Assembly (NCBI GenBank): GCA_964057225.1
Contig: OZ059894.1
Span: 13,154,131 to 13,218,130 of the forward strand
DNA from: Auanema rhodensis
Lineage: Eukaryota; Nematoda; Chromadorea; Rhabditida; Rhabditidae
Direction: 5' to 3'
Length of the DNA: 64,000 nucleotides
Shown: one piece after another, positions 27,601-41,632 of the stretch
Layout of the letters: each line of letters opens with the position of its first letter
Numbering within the stretch: position 1 is the first letter of the stretch
The notes under the pieces: generated by a model
Databases searched by the model: none
What the model saw: the letters and a program-made list of their open reading frames with translations, nothing else
What the model was told of the DNA's origin: nothing
Translations under genes and position numbers: made by a program

Positions 27601-30600
27601 ATATTTTGAAACTCAAGAAATAAAACATGAAAATATTTTATAATTTTCCAATTCATTTTACTCCATTTTCTTCATTTAATCACGTATTTTGAAACAATCT
27701 CATATTTTTACAATAGTTTTGAAACAATTCATTCGTTCTGTAAGATTTTAAACAGTGAAAAAAAAAAGTTTAAATATTTTGATACTCAAGAAATAAAACA
27801 TGAAAATAATTTATAATTTTCCAATTCATTTTACTCCATTTTCTTCATTTAATCACGTATTTTGAAACAATCTCGAATTTTTACAATAGTTTTGAAACAA
27901 TTCATTCGTTCATTAAGATTTTAAACAGTGAAAAAAAAAAGTTTGAATATTTTGATACTAAAAAAATAAAACATGAAAATATTTTAAAATTTTCCAATTC
28001 ATTTTACTCTATTTTCTTCATTTAATCACGTATTTTGAAACAATCTCAAATTTTTACAATAGTTTTGAAACAATTCATTCGTTCATTGAGATTTTAAACA
28101 GTGAAAAAAAAAGTTTGAATATTTTGATACTCAAGAAATAAAACATGAAAATATTTTATAATTTTCCAATTCATTTTACTCCATTTTCTTCATTTAATCA
28201 CGTATTTTGAAACAATCTCAAATTTTTACAATAGTTTTGAAACAATTCATTCGTTCATTGAGATTCTAAACAGTGAAAAAAAAAGTTTGAATATTTTGAT
28301 ACTCAAGAAATAAAACATGAAAATTTTTTATAATTTTCCAATTCATTTTACTCTATTTTCTTCATTTAATCATGTTTCTTGGAACAATTTTAAATTTTTA
28401 CAATAATTTCGAAAAAAATCATTCATTTAATAATGTTTTTAACAGTAAAGAAGATATAATTTTAAATATTTTGATACTCAAAAAATAAAACATGAAAATA
28501 TTTTAAAATTTTCCAATTCATTTTACTCTATTTTCTTCATTTAATCATGTTTCTTGGAACAATTTTAAATTTTACAATAATTTCAAAACAAATCATCCAG
28601 TTAATAATGTTTTTAACAGTAAAGTAGATATAATTTTAATTATTTTGATACTCAAAAAATAAAACATGAAAATATTTTATAATTTTCCAATTCATTTTAC
28701 TCTATTTTCTTCATTTAATCACGTATTTTGAAACAATCTCAAATTTTTACAATAGTTTTGAAACAATTCATTCGTTCATTAAGATTTTAAACAGTGAAAA
28801 AAAAAAGTTTGAATATTTTGAAACTCAAGAAATAAAACATGAAAATATTTTATAATTTTCCAATTCATTTTACTCCATTTTCTTCATTTAATCACGTATT
28901 TTGAAACAATCTCATATTTTTACAACAGTTTTGAAACAATTCATTCGTTCATTAAGATTTTAAACAGTGAAAAAAAAAAGTTTGAATATTTTGATACTCA
29001 AGAAATAAAACATGAAAATATTTTATAATATTCCAATTCATTTTACTCTATTTTCTTCATTTAATCATGTTTCTTCGAACAATTTTAAATTTTACAATAA
29101 TTTCGAAACAAATCATCCAGTTAATAATGTTTTTAACAGTAAAATAGATATAATTTTAATTATTTTGATACTCAAAAAATAAAACATGAAAATATTTTAT
29201 AATTTTCCAATTCATTTTACTCTATTTTCTTCATTTAATCATGTTTCTTGGAACAATTTTAAATTTTACAATAATTTCGAAACAAATCATCCAGTTAATA
29301 ATGTTTTTAACAGTAAAGTAGATATAATTTTAATTATTTTGATACTCAAAAAATAAAACATGAAAATATTTTATAATTTTCCAATTCATTTTACTCCATT
29401 TTCTTCATTTAATCACGTATTTTGAAACAATCTCATATTTTTACAATAGTTTTGAAACAATTCATTCGTTCATTAAGATTTTGAATAGTGAAAAAAAAAA
29501 TTTTGAATATTTTGATACTCAAGAAATAAAACATGAAAATATTTTATAATATTCCAATTCATTTTACTCTATTTTCTTCATTTAATCATGTTTCTTGGAA
29601 CAATTTTAAATTTTACAATAATTTCGAAACAAATCATCCAGTTAATAATGTTTTTAACAGTAAAGTAGATATAATTTTAATTATTTTGATACTCAAAAAA
29701 GAAAACATGAAAATATTTTATAATTTTCCAATTCATTTTACTCCATTTTCTTCATTTAATCACGTATTTTGAAACAATCTCATATTTTTACAATAGTTTT
29801 GAAACAATTCATTCGTTCATTAAGATTTTAAACAGTGAAAAAAAAAAGTTTGAGTATTTTGATACTCAAGAAATAAAACATGAAAATATTTTATAATATT
29901 CCAATTCATTTTACTCTATTTTCTTCATTTAATCATGTTTCTTGGAACAATTTTAAATTTTACAATAATTTCGAAACAAATCATCCAGTTAATAATGTTT
30001 TTAACTGTAAAGTAGATATAATTTTAATTTATTTTGATACTCAAAAAATAAAACATAAAAATATTTTATAATTTTCCAATTCATTTTACTCCATTTTCTT
30101 CATTTAATCACGTATTTTGAAACAATCTCATATTTTTACAATAGTTTTGAAACAATTCATTCGTTCATTGAGATTTGAAACATTAAAAACGATCTTAATT
30201 TGAATTTTCTGATACTAAAAAAATAAAACATGGAAATATTTTATAATTTTCCAATTCATTTTACTCCATTTTCTTCATTTAATCACGTATTTTGAAACAA
30301 TCTCGAATTTTTACAATAGTTTTGAAACAATTCATTCGTTCATTAAGATTTTAAACAGTGAAAAAAAAAAGTTTGAATATTTTGATACTAAAAAAATAAA
30401 ACATGAAAATATTTTAAAATTTTCCAATTCATTTTACTCTATTTTCTTCATTTAATCACGTATTTTGAAACAATCTCAAATTTTTACAATAGTTTTGAAA
30501 CAATTCATTCGTTCATTGAGATTTTAAACAGTGAAAAAAAAAGTTTGAATATTTTGATACTCAAGAAATAAAACATGAAAATATTTTATAATTTTCCAAT

Positions 30601-33600
30601 TCATTTTACTCCATTTTCTTCATTTAATCACGTATTTTGAAACAATCTCAAATTTTTACAATAGTTTTGAAACAATTCATTCGTTCATTGAGATTCTAAA
30701 CAGTGAAAAAAAAAGTTTGAATATTTTGATACTCAAGAAATAAAACATGAAAATTTTTTATAATTTTCCAATTCATTTTACTCTATTTTCTTCATTTAAT
30801 CATGTTTCTTGGAACAATTTTAAATTTTTACAATAATTTCGAAAAAAATCATTCATTTAATAATGTTTTTAACAGTAAAGAAGATATAATTTTAAATATT
30901 TTGATACTCAAAAAATAAAACATGAAAATATTTTAAAATTTTCCAATTCATTTTACTCTATTTTCTTCATTTAATCATGTTTCTTGGAACAATTTTAAAT
31001 TTTACAATAATTTCAAAACAAATCATCCAGTTAATAATGTTTTTAACAGTAAAGTAGATATAATTTTAATTATTTTGATACTCAAAAAATAAAACATGAA
31101 AATATTTTATAATTTTCCAATTCATTTTACTCTATTTTCTTCATTTAATCACGTATTTTGAAACAATCTCAAATTTTTACAATAGTTTTGAAACAATTCA
31201 TTCGTTCATTAAGATTTTAAACAGTGAAAAAAAAAAGTTTGAATATTTTGAAACTCAAGAAATAAAACATGAAAATATTTTATAATTTTCCAATTCATTT
31301 TACTCCATTTTCTTCATTTAATCACGTATTTTGAAACAATCTCATATTTTTACAACAGTTTTGAAACAATTCATTCGTTCATTAAGATTTTAAACAGTGA
31401 AAAAAAAAAGTTTGAATATTTTGATACTCAAGAAATAAAACATGAAAATATTTTATAATATTCCAATTCATTTTACTCTATTTTCTTCATTTAATCATGT
31501 TTCTTCGAACAATTTTAAATTTTACAATAATTTCGAAACAAATCATCCAGTTAATAATGTTTTTAACAGTAAAGTAGATATAATTTTAATTATTTTGATA
31601 CTCAAAAAATAAAACATGAAAATATTTTATAATTTTCCAATTCATTTTACTCCATTTTCTTCATTTAATCACGTATTTTGAAACAATCTCATATTTTTAC
31701 AATAGTTTTGAAACAATTCATTCGTTCATTAAGATTTTGAATAGTGAAAAAAAAAATTTTGAATATTTTGATACTCAAGAAATAAAACATGAAAATATTT
31801 TATAATATTCCAATTCATTTTACTCTATTTTCTTCATTTAATCATGTTTCTTGGAACAATTTTAAATTTTACAATAATTTCGAAACAAATCATCCAGTTA
31901 ATAATGTTTTTAACAGTAAAGTAGATATAATTTTAATTATTTTGATACTCAAAAAAGAAAACATGAAAATATTTTATAATTTTCCAATTCATTTTACTCC
32001 ATTTTCTTCATTTAATCACGTATTTTGAAACAATCTCATATTTTTACAATAGTTTTGAAACAATTCATTCGTTCATTAAGATTTTAAACAGTGAAAAAAA
32101 AAAGTTTGAGTATTTTGATACTCAAGAAATAAAACATGAAAATATTTTATAATATTCCAATTCATTTTACTCTATTTTCTTCATTTAATCATGTTTCTTG
32201 GAACAATTTTAAATTTTACAATAATTTCGAAACAAATCATCCAGTTAATAATGTTTTTAACTGTAAAGTAGATATAATTTTAATTTATTTTGATACTCAA
32301 AAAATAAAACATAAAAATATTTTATAATTTTCCAATTCATTTTACTCCATTTTCTTCATTTAATCACGTATTTTGAAACAATCTCATATTTTTACAATAG
32401 TTTTGAAACAATTCATTCGTTCTGTAAGATTTTAAACAGTGAAAAAAAAAAGTTTAAATATTTTGATACTCAAGAAATAAAACATGAAAATAATTTATAA
32501 TTTTCCAATTCATTTTACTCCATTTTCTTCATTTAATCACGTATTTTGAAACAATCTCGAATTTTTACAATAGTTTTGAAACAATTCATTCGTTCATTAA
32601 GATTTTAAACAGTGAAAAAAAAAAGTTTGAATATTTTGATACTAAAAAAATAAAACATGAAAATATTTTAAAATTTTCCAATTCATTTTACTCTATTTTC
32701 TTCATTTAATCACGTATTTTGAAACAATCTCAAATTTTTACAATAGTTTTGAAACAATTCATTCGTTCATTGAGATTTTAAACAGTGAAAAAAAAAGTTT
32801 GAATATTTTGATACTCAAGAAATAAAACATGAAAATATTTTATAATTTTCCAATTCATTTTACTCCATTTTCTTCATTTAATCACGTATTTTGAAACAAT
32901 CTCAAATTTTTACAATAGTTTTGAAACAATTCATTCGTTCATTGAGATTCTAAACAGTGAAAAAAAAAGTTTGAATATTTTGATACTCAAGAAATAAAAC
33001 ATGAAAATTTTTTATAATTTTCCAATTCATTTTACTCTATTTTCTTCATTTAATCATGTTTCTTGGAACAATTTTAAATTTTTACAATAATTTCGAAAAA
33101 AATCATTCATTTAATAATGTTTTTAACAGTAAAGAAGATATAATTTTAAATATTTTGATACTCAAAAAATAAAACATGAAAATATTTTAAAATTTTCCAA
33201 TTCATTTTACTCTATTTTCTTCATTTAATCATGTTTCTTGGAACAATTTTAAATTTTACAATAATTTCAAAACAAATCATCCAGTTAATAATGTTTTTAA
33301 CAGTAAAGTAGATATAATTTTAATTATTTTGATACTCAAAAAATAAAACATGAAAATATTTTATAATTTTCCAATTCATTTTACTCTATTTTCTTCATTT
33401 AATCACGTATTTTGAAACAATCTCAAATTTTTACAATAGTTTTGAAACAATTCATTCGTTCATTAAGATTTTAAACAGTGAAAAAAAAAAGTTTGAATAT
33501 TTTGAAACTCAAGAAATAAAACATGAAAATATTTTATAATTTTCCAATTCATTTTACTCCATTTTCTTCATTTAATCACGTATTTTGAAACAATCTCATA

Positions 33601-36600
33601 TTTTTACAACAGTTTTGAAACAATTCATTCGTTCATTAAGATTTTAAACAGTGAAAAAAAAAAGTTTGAATATTTTGATACTCAAGAAATAAAACATGAA
33701 AATATTTTATAATATTCCAATTCATTTTACTCTATTTTCTTCATTTAATCATGTTTCTTCGAACAATTTTAAATTTTACAATAATTTCGAAACAAATCAT
33801 CCAGTTAATAATGTTTTTAACAGTAAAGTAGATATAATTTTAATTATTTTGATACTCAAAAAATAAAACATGAAAATATTTTATAATTTTCCAATTCATT
33901 TTACTCTATTTTCTTCATTTAATCATGTTTCTTGGAACAATTTTAAATTTTACAATAATTTCGAAACAAATCATCCAGTTAATAATGTTTTTAACAGTAA
34001 AGTAGATATAATTTTAATTATTTTGATACTCAAAAAATAAAACATGAAAATATTTTATAATTTTCCAATTCATTTTACTCCATTTTCTTCATTTAATCAC
34101 GTATTTTGAAACAATCTCATATTTTTACAATAGTTTTGAAACAATTCATTCGTTCATTAAGATTTTGAATAGTGAAAAAAAAAATTTTGAATATTTTGAT
34201 ACTCAAGAAATAAAACATGAAAATATTTTATAATATTCCAATTCATTTTACTCTATTTTCTTCATTTAATCATGTTTCTTGGAACAATTTTAAATTTTAC
34301 AATAATTTCGAAACAAATCATCCAGTTAATAATGTTTTTAACAGTAAAGTAGATATAATTTTAATTATTTTGATACTCAAAAAAGAAAACATGAAAATAT
34401 TTTATAATTTTCCAATTCATTTTACTCCATTTTCTTCATTTAATCACGTATTTTGAAACAATCTCATATTTTTACAATAGTTTTGAAACAATTCATTCGT
34501 TCATTAAGATTTTAAACAGTGAAAAAAAAAAGTTTGAGTATTTTGATACTCAAGAAATAAAACATGAAAATATTTTATAATATTCCAATTCATTTTACTC
34601 TATTTTCTTCATTTAATCATGTTTCTTGGAACAATTTTAAATTTTACAATAATTTCGAAACAAATCATCCAGTTAATAATGTTTTTAACTGTAAAGTAGA
34701 TATAATTTTAATTTATTTTGATACTCAAAAAATAAAACATAAAAATATTTTATAATTTTCCAATTCATTTTACTCCATTTTCTTCATTTAATCACGTATT
34801 TTGAAACAATCTCATATTTTTACAATAGTTTTGAAACAATTCATTCGTTCATTGAGATTTGAAACATTAAAAACGATCTTAATTTGAATTTTCTGATACT
34901 AAAAAAATAAAACATGGAAATATTTTATAATTTTCCAATTCATTTTACTCCATTTTCTTCATTTAATCACGTATTTTGAAACAATCTCAAATTTTTACAA
35001 TAGTTTTGAAACAATTCATTCGTTCATTAAGATTTTAAACAATGAAAAAAAAAAGTTTGAATATTTTGAAACTCAAGAAATAAAACATGAAAATATTTTA
35101 TAATTTTCCAATTCATTTTACTCCATTTTCTTCATTTAATCACGTATTTTGAAACAATCTCATATTTTTACAATAGTTTTGAAACAATTCATTCGTTCTG
35201 TAAGATTTTAAACAGTGAAAAAAAAAAGTTTAAATATTTTGATACTCAAGAAATAAAACATGAAAATAATTTATAATTTTCCAATTCATTTTACTCCATT
35301 TTCTTCATTTAATCACGTATTTTGAAACAATCTCGAATTTTTACAATAGTTTTGAAACAATTCATTCGTTCATTAAGATTTTAAACAGTGAAAAAAAAAA
35401 GTTTGAATATTTTGATACTAAAAAAATAAAACATGAAAATATTTTAAAATTTTCCAATTCATTTTACTCTATTTTCTTCATTTAATCACGTATTTTGAAA
35501 CAATCTCAAATTTTTACAATAGTTTTGAAACAATTCATTCGTTCATTGAGATTTTAAACAGTGAAAAAAAAAGTTTGAATATTTTGATACTCAAGAAATA
35601 AAACATGAAAATATTTTATAATTTTCCAATTCATTTTACTCCATTTTCTTCATTTAATCACGTATTTTGAAACAATCTCAAATTTTTACAATAGTTTTGA
35701 AACAATTCATTCGTTCATTGAGATTCTAAACAGTGAAAAAAAAAGTTTGAATATTTTGATACTCAAGAAATAAAACATGAAAATTTTTTATAATTTTCCA
35801 ATTCATTTTACTCTATTTTCTTCATTTAATCATGTTTCTTGGAACAATTTTAAATTTTTACAATAATTTCGAAAAAAATCATTCATTTAATAATGTTTTT
35901 AACAGTAAAGAAGATATAATTTTAAATATTTTGATACTCAAAAAATAAAACATGAAAATATTTTAAAATTTTCCAATTCATTTTACTCTATTTTCTTCAT
36001 TTAATCATGTTTCTTGGAACAATTTTAAATTTTACAATAATTTCAAAACAAATCATCCAGTTAATAATGTTTTTAACAGTAAAGTAGATATAATTTTAAT
36101 TATTTTGATACTCAAAAAATAAAACATGAAAATATTTTATAATTTTCCAATTCATTTTACTCTATTTTCTTCATTTAATCACGTATTTTGAAACAATCTC
36201 ATATTTTTACAATAGTTTTGAAACAATTCATTCGTTCATTAAGATTTTAAATAGTGAAAAAAAAAATTTTGAATATTTTGATACTCAAGAAATAAAACAT
36301 GAAAATATTTTATAATATTCCAATTCATTTTACTCTATTTTCTTCATTTAATCATGTTTCTTGGAACAATTTTAAATTTTACAATAATTTCGAAACAAAT
36401 CATCCAGTTAATAATGTTTTTAACAGTAAAGTAGATATAATTTTAATTATTTTGATACTCAAAAAAGAAAACATGAAAATATTTTATAATTTTCCAATTC
36501 ATTTTACTCCATTTTCTTCATTTAATCACGTATTTTGAAACAATCTCATATTTTTACAATAGTTTTAAAACAATTCATTCGTTCATTAAGATTTTAAACA

Positions 36601-37540
36601 GTGAAAAAAAAAAGTTTGAGTATTTTGATACTCAAGAAATAAAACATGAAAATATTTTATAATATTCCAATTCATTTTACTCTATTTTCTTCATTTAATC
36701 ATGTTTCTTGGAACAATTTTAAATTTTACAATAATTTCGAAACAAATCATCCAGTTAATAATGTTTTTAACTGTAAAGTAGATATAATTTTAATTTATTT
36801 TGATACTCAAAAAATAAAACATAAAAATATTTTATAATTTTCCAATTCATTTTACTCCATTTTCTTCATTTAATCACGTATTTTGAAACAATCTCATATT
36901 TTTACAATAGTTTTGAAACAATTCATTCGTTCATTGAGATTTGAAACATTAAAAACGATCTTAATTTGAATTTTCTGATACTAAAAAAATAAAACATGGA
37001 AATATTTTATAATTTTCCAATTCATTTTACTCCATTTTCTTCATTTAATCACGTATTTTGAAACAATCTCAAATTTTTACAATAGTTTTGAAACAATTCA
37101 TTCGTTCATTAAGATTTTAAACAATGAAAAAAAAAAGTTTGAATATTTTGAAACTCAAGAAATAAAACATGAAAATATTTTATAATTTTCCAATTCATTT
37201 TACTCCATTTTCTTCATTTAATCACGTATTTTGAAACAATCTCATATTTTTACAATAGTTTTGAAACAATTCATTCGTTCTGTAAGATTTTAAACAGTGA
37301 AAAAAAAAAGTTTAAATATTTTGATACTCAAGAAATAAAACATGAAAATAATTTATAATTTTCCAATTCATTTTACTCCATTTTCTTCATTTAATCACGT
37401 ATTTTGAAACAATCTCGAATTTTTACAATAGTTTTGAAACAATTCATTCGTTCATTAAGATTTTAAACAGTGAAAAAAAAAAGTTTGAATATTTTGATAC
37501 TAAAAAAATAAAACATGAAAATATTTTAAAATTTTCCAAT
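24675..37540. repeat. 12-mer / 16-mer HOR array with unit-length deletions
   Basis: The monomer pair marked by AAAAAAGAAAAC then TTAACTGTAAAG begins at 24675, 26757, 29533, 31789, 34217 and 36299. The spacings are 2082, 2776, 2256, 2428 and 2082 bp, close to 12, 16, 13, 14 and 12 monomers. An independent marker, ATGAAAATAATTTATAA, lies at 25718, 27800, 32484, 35260 and 37342, again with the 16-then-12 order (32484 to 35260 to 37342). The 13-mer and 14-mer forms are 16-mers that lost three and two monomers: two near 30290 and one near 31620 in the first, two near 32420 in the second. Confidence 0.85.
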
Positions 37541-38639
37541 TCATTTTACTATATTTTCTTCATTTAATCACGTATTTTGAAACAATCTCAAATTTTTACA
37601 ATAGTTTTGAAACAATTCATTCGTTCATTGAGATTTTAAACAGTGAAAAAAAAAGTTTGAATATTTTGATACTCAAGAAATAAAACATGAAAATTTTTTA
37701 TAATTTTCCAATTCATTTTACTCTATTTTCTTCATTTAATCATGTTTCTTGGAACAATTTTAAATTTTTACAATAATTTCGAAAAAAATCATTCATTTAA
37801 TAATGTTTTTAACAGTAAAGAAGATATAATTTTAAATATTTTGATACTCAAAAAATAAAACATGAAAATATTTTAAAATTTTCCAATTCATTTTACTCTA
37901 TTTTCTTCATTTAATCATGTTTCTTGGAACAATTTTAAATTTTACAATAATTTCAAAACAAATCATCCAGTTAATAATGTTTTTAACAGTAAAGTAGATA
38001 TAATTTTAATTATTTTGATACTCAAAAAATAAAACATGAAAATATTTTATAATTTTCCAATTCATTTTACTCTATTTTCTTCATTTAATCATGTTTCTTG
38101 GAACAATTTTAAATTTTTACAATAATTTCGAAACAAATCATCCAGTTAATAATGTTTTTAACAGTAAAGAAGTTATAATTTCAAATATTTTGATACTCAA
38201 AAAATAAAACATGAAAATATTTTATAATTTTCCAATTCATTTTACTCTATTTTCTTCATTTAATCACGTATTTTGAAACAATCTCATATTTTTACAATAG
38301 TTTTGAAACAATTCATTCGTTCTGTAAGATTTTAAACAGTGAAAAAAAAAAGTTTAAATGTTTTGATACTCAAGAAATAAAACATGAAAATATTTTATAA
38401 TTTTCCAATTCATTTTACTCCATTTTCTTCATTTAATCACGTATTTTGAAACAATCTCGAATTTTTACAATAGTTTTGAAACAATTCATTCGTTCATTAA
38501 GATTTTAAACAGTGAAAAAAAAAAGTTTGAATATTTTGATACTAAAAAAATAAAACATGAAAATATTTTATAATTTTCCAATTCATTTTACTCCATTTTC
38601 TTCATTTAATCACGTATTTTGAAACAATCTCATATTTTT

Positions 38640-39780
38640 ACAATAGTTTTGAAACAATTCATTCGTTCATTAAGATTTTAAACAGTGAAAAAAAAAGTTT
38701 GAATGTTTTGATACTCAAGAAATAAAACATGAAAATATTTTATAATATTCCAATTCATTTTACTCTATTTTCTTCATTTAATCACGTATTTTGAAACAAT
38801 CTCATATTTTTACAATAGTTTTGGAACAATTAATTCGTTCATTAAGATTTGAAACATTAAAAGCGATCTTAATTTGAATTTTCTGATACTAAGAAAATAA
38901 AACATGGAAATATTTTATAATTTTCCAATTCATTTTACTCCATTTTCTTCATTTAATCACGTATTTTGAAACAATCTCAAATTTTTACAATAGTTTTGAA
39001 ACAATTCATTCGTTTATTAAGATTTTAAACAGTGAAAAAAAAAAGTTTGAATATTTTGAAACTCTAGAAATAAAACATGAAAATATTTTATTATTTTCCA
39101 ATTCATTTTACTCCATTTTCTTCATTTAATCACGTATTTTGAAACAATCTCATATTTTTCCAATAGTTTTGAAACAATTCATTCGTTCATTAAGGTTTTA
39201 AACAGTGAAAAAAAAAGTTTGAATGTTTTGATACTCAAGAAATAAAACATGAAAATATTTTATAATATTCCAATTCATTTTACTCTATTTTCTTCATTTA
39301 ATCACGTATTTTGAAACAATCTCATATTTTTACAATAGTTTTGGAACAATTAATTCGTTCATTAAGATTTGAAACATTAAAAGCGATCTTAATTTGAATT
39401 TTCTGATACTAAGAAAATAAAACATGGAAATATTTTATAATTTTCCAATTCATTTTACTCCATTTTCTTCATTTAATCACGTATTTTGAAACAATCTCAA
39501 ATTTTTACAATAGTTTTGAAACAATTCATTCGTTCATTAAGATTTTAAACAGTGAAAAAAAAAAGTTTAATTATTTTGATACTCAAGAAATAAAACATGA
39601 AAATATTTTATAATTTTCCAATTCATTTTACTCCATTTTCTTCATTTAATCACGTATTTTGAAACAATCACATATTTTTACAATAGTTTTGAAACAATTC
39701 ATTCGTTCATTGAGATTTGAAACATTAAAAACGATCTTAATTTGAATTTTCTGATACTAAAAAAATAAAACATGAAAATA
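38640..39780. repeat. Three-monomer duplication in the satellite
   Basis: TTGGAACAATTAATTCG occurs at 38821 and 39341, 520 bp apart, within matching three-monomer blocks (AATGTTTTGATACTC monomer, then GAAACATTAAAAGCG, then CATGG). The block between carries private changes such as ACTCTAGAAA near 39061 and TTATTATTTTCC near 39090. A related block is seen in the right arm at 47600-48200. Confidence 0.7.
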
Positions 39781-41438
39781 TTTTAAAATTTTCCAATTCA
39801 TTTTACTCTATTTTCTTCATTTAATCACGTATTTTGAAACAATCTCAAATTTTTACAATAGTTTTGAAACAATTCATTCGTTCATTGAGATTTTGAACAG
39901 TGAAAAAAAAAGTTTGAATATTTTGATACTCAAGAAATAAAACATGAAAATATTTTATAATTTTCCAATTCATTTTACTCCATTTTCTTCATTTAATCAC
40001 GTATTTTGAAACAATCTCAAATTTTTACAATAGTTTTGAAACAATTCATTCGTTCATTAAGATTTTAAACAGTGAAAAAAGAAAGTTTGAATATTTTGAT
40101 ACTAAAAAAATAAAACATGAAAATATTTTAAAATTTTCCAATTCATTTTACTCTATTTTCTTCATTTAATCACGTATTTTGAAACAATCTCAAATTTTTA
40201 CAATAGTTTTGAAACAATTCATTCGTTCATTGAGATTTTAAACAGTGAAAAAAAAAGTTTGAATATTTTGATACTCAAGAAATAAAACATGAAAATTTTT
40301 TATAATTTTCCAATTCATTTTACTCTATTTTCTTCATTTAATCATGTTTCTTGGAACAATCTCAAATTTTTACAATAGTTTTGAAACAATTCATTCGTTC
40401 ATTAAGATTTTAAACAGTGAAAAAAAAAAGTTTGAATATTTTGATACTAAAAAAATAAAACATGAAAATTTTTTATAATTTTCCAATTCATTTTACTCTA
40501 TTTTCTTCATTTAATCATGTTTCTTGGAACAATCTCAAATTTTTACAATAGTTTTGAAACAATTTATTCGTTCATTAAGATTTTAAACAGTGAAAAAAGA
40601 AAGTTTGATTATTTTGATACTAAAAAAATAAAACATGAAAATATTTTAAAATTTTCCAATTCATTTTACTCTATTTTCTTCATTTAATCACGTATTTTGA
40701 AACAATCTCAAATTTTTACAATAGTTTTGAAACAATTCATTCGTTCATTGAGATTTTAAACAGTGAAAAAAAAAGTTTGAATATTTTGATACTCAAGAAA
40801 TAAAACATGAAAATTTTTTATAATTTTCCAATTCATTTTACTCTATTTTCTTCATTTAATCATGTTTCTTGGAACAATTTTAAATTTTTACAATAATTTC
40901 GAAACAAATCATTCATTTAATAATGTTTTTAACAGTAAAGAAGATATAATTTTAAATATTTTGATACTCAAAAAATAAAACATGAAAATATTTAAAAATT
41001 TTCCAATTCATTTTACTCTATTTTCTTCATTTAATCATGTTTCTTGGAACAATCTCAAATTTTTACAATAGTTTTGAAACAATTCATTCGTTCATTAAGA
41101 TTTTAAACAGTGAAAAAAAAAGTTTGAATATTTTGAAACTCAAGAAATAAAACATGAAAATATTTTATAATTTTCCAATTCATTTTACTCCATTTTCTTC
41201 ATTTAATCACGTATTTTGAAACAATCTCATATTTTTACAATAATTTCAAAACAAATCATCCAGTTAATAATGTTTTTAACAGTAAAGTAGATATAATTTT
41301 AATTATTTTGATACTCAAAAAATAAAACATGAAAATATTTTATAATTTTCCAATTCATTTTACTCTATTTTCTTCATTTAATCATGTTTCTTGGAACAAT
41401 TTTAAATTTTACAATAATTTCAAAACAAATCATCCAGT

Positions 41439-41486
41439 TAATACTTATTTTTTACTATGTTAAGACGTTAAAAATATATTATATTT
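41439..41486 (-). repeat. Left outer extension of the DIRS element
   Basis: Unique left end lying outside the inverted repeat. Together with the first 9 bp of the repeat, 41439-41495 is perfectly complementary to 41810-41866 in the ICR. Its inner edge, with the first bases of the repeat, gives AATAAA on the minus strand (41489-41484), a candidate polyadenylation signal for the sense transcript, downstream of the whole coding region. Confidence 0.85.
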
Positions 41487-41629
41487 ATTCGACTATAGCT
41501 ATATTGTTTAACATGACCTCACGTGATAAAAGAAAAATTTTCCAAAATTTAAATAACAAGACCGTGTGAAAGAGGGCTAAAGGCGGGAAACCGGGGTATA
41601 AAGGGCAAGAAAGTGGTAAGTAAAGTCAG
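41487..41629 (+). repeat. Left inverted terminal repeat (143 bp)
   Basis: Reverse complement of 45710-45852, with no mismatch or gap found over 143 bp. In order inward it holds a 10-bp palindrome TATAGCTATA (41494-41503), the E-box CACGTG (41520-41525), an E2F-like GGCGGGAAA (41582-41590), TATAAA (41597-41602), GTAAGT (41616-41621) and the initiator-like TCAG that ends the repeat. Confidence 0.95.
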
Positions 41630-41632
41630 ATC
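41597..41632 (+). promoter_or_regulatory. Inward promoter of left repeat (antisense to the genes)
   Basis: TATAAA at 41597-41602 is followed by GTCAG with the likely +1 A at 41628, 31 bp from the first T of the TATA box. This is the usual spacing for a TATA-initiator core promoter. It faces rightward, opposite to both element genes, and would produce antisense RNA. Antisense transcription from the second terminal repeat is known for Dictyostelium DIRS-1; its use here is inferred from the sequence. Confidence 0.55.

Larger units (their letters stand above)
1..41438. repeat. AT-rich satellite array, left arm (about 174-bp monomer)
   Basis: Continuous head-to-tail tandem repeat with no gene. 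Spacing between successive copies of the AACATG(A/G)AAATAT motif at 60, 235, 408 and 582 is 175, 173 and 174 bp. Each monomer has a near-constant part (ATAAAACATG, then TTCCAATTCATTTTACT, then CTTCATTTAATCA) and a variable part. Three main variable types are seen. One has CACGTATTTTGAAACAATC with TTCATTCGTTC and AACAGTGAAAA. One ends in GAAACATTAAAAACGATC and CATGG. One has CATGTTTCTTGGAA with CATCCAGTTAATAATG and AACAGTAAAG. All monomers point the same way. Length near one nucleosome repeat and the abundant A/T tracts resemble centromeric satellites; that role is inferred. I see nothing else in this arm. Confidence 0.97.

Noticed and set aside
1-41438. CRISPR array
   Set aside because: The repeats are about 174 bp with no short conserved repeat plus unique spacer pattern. 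The variable parts are themselves recurrent families.
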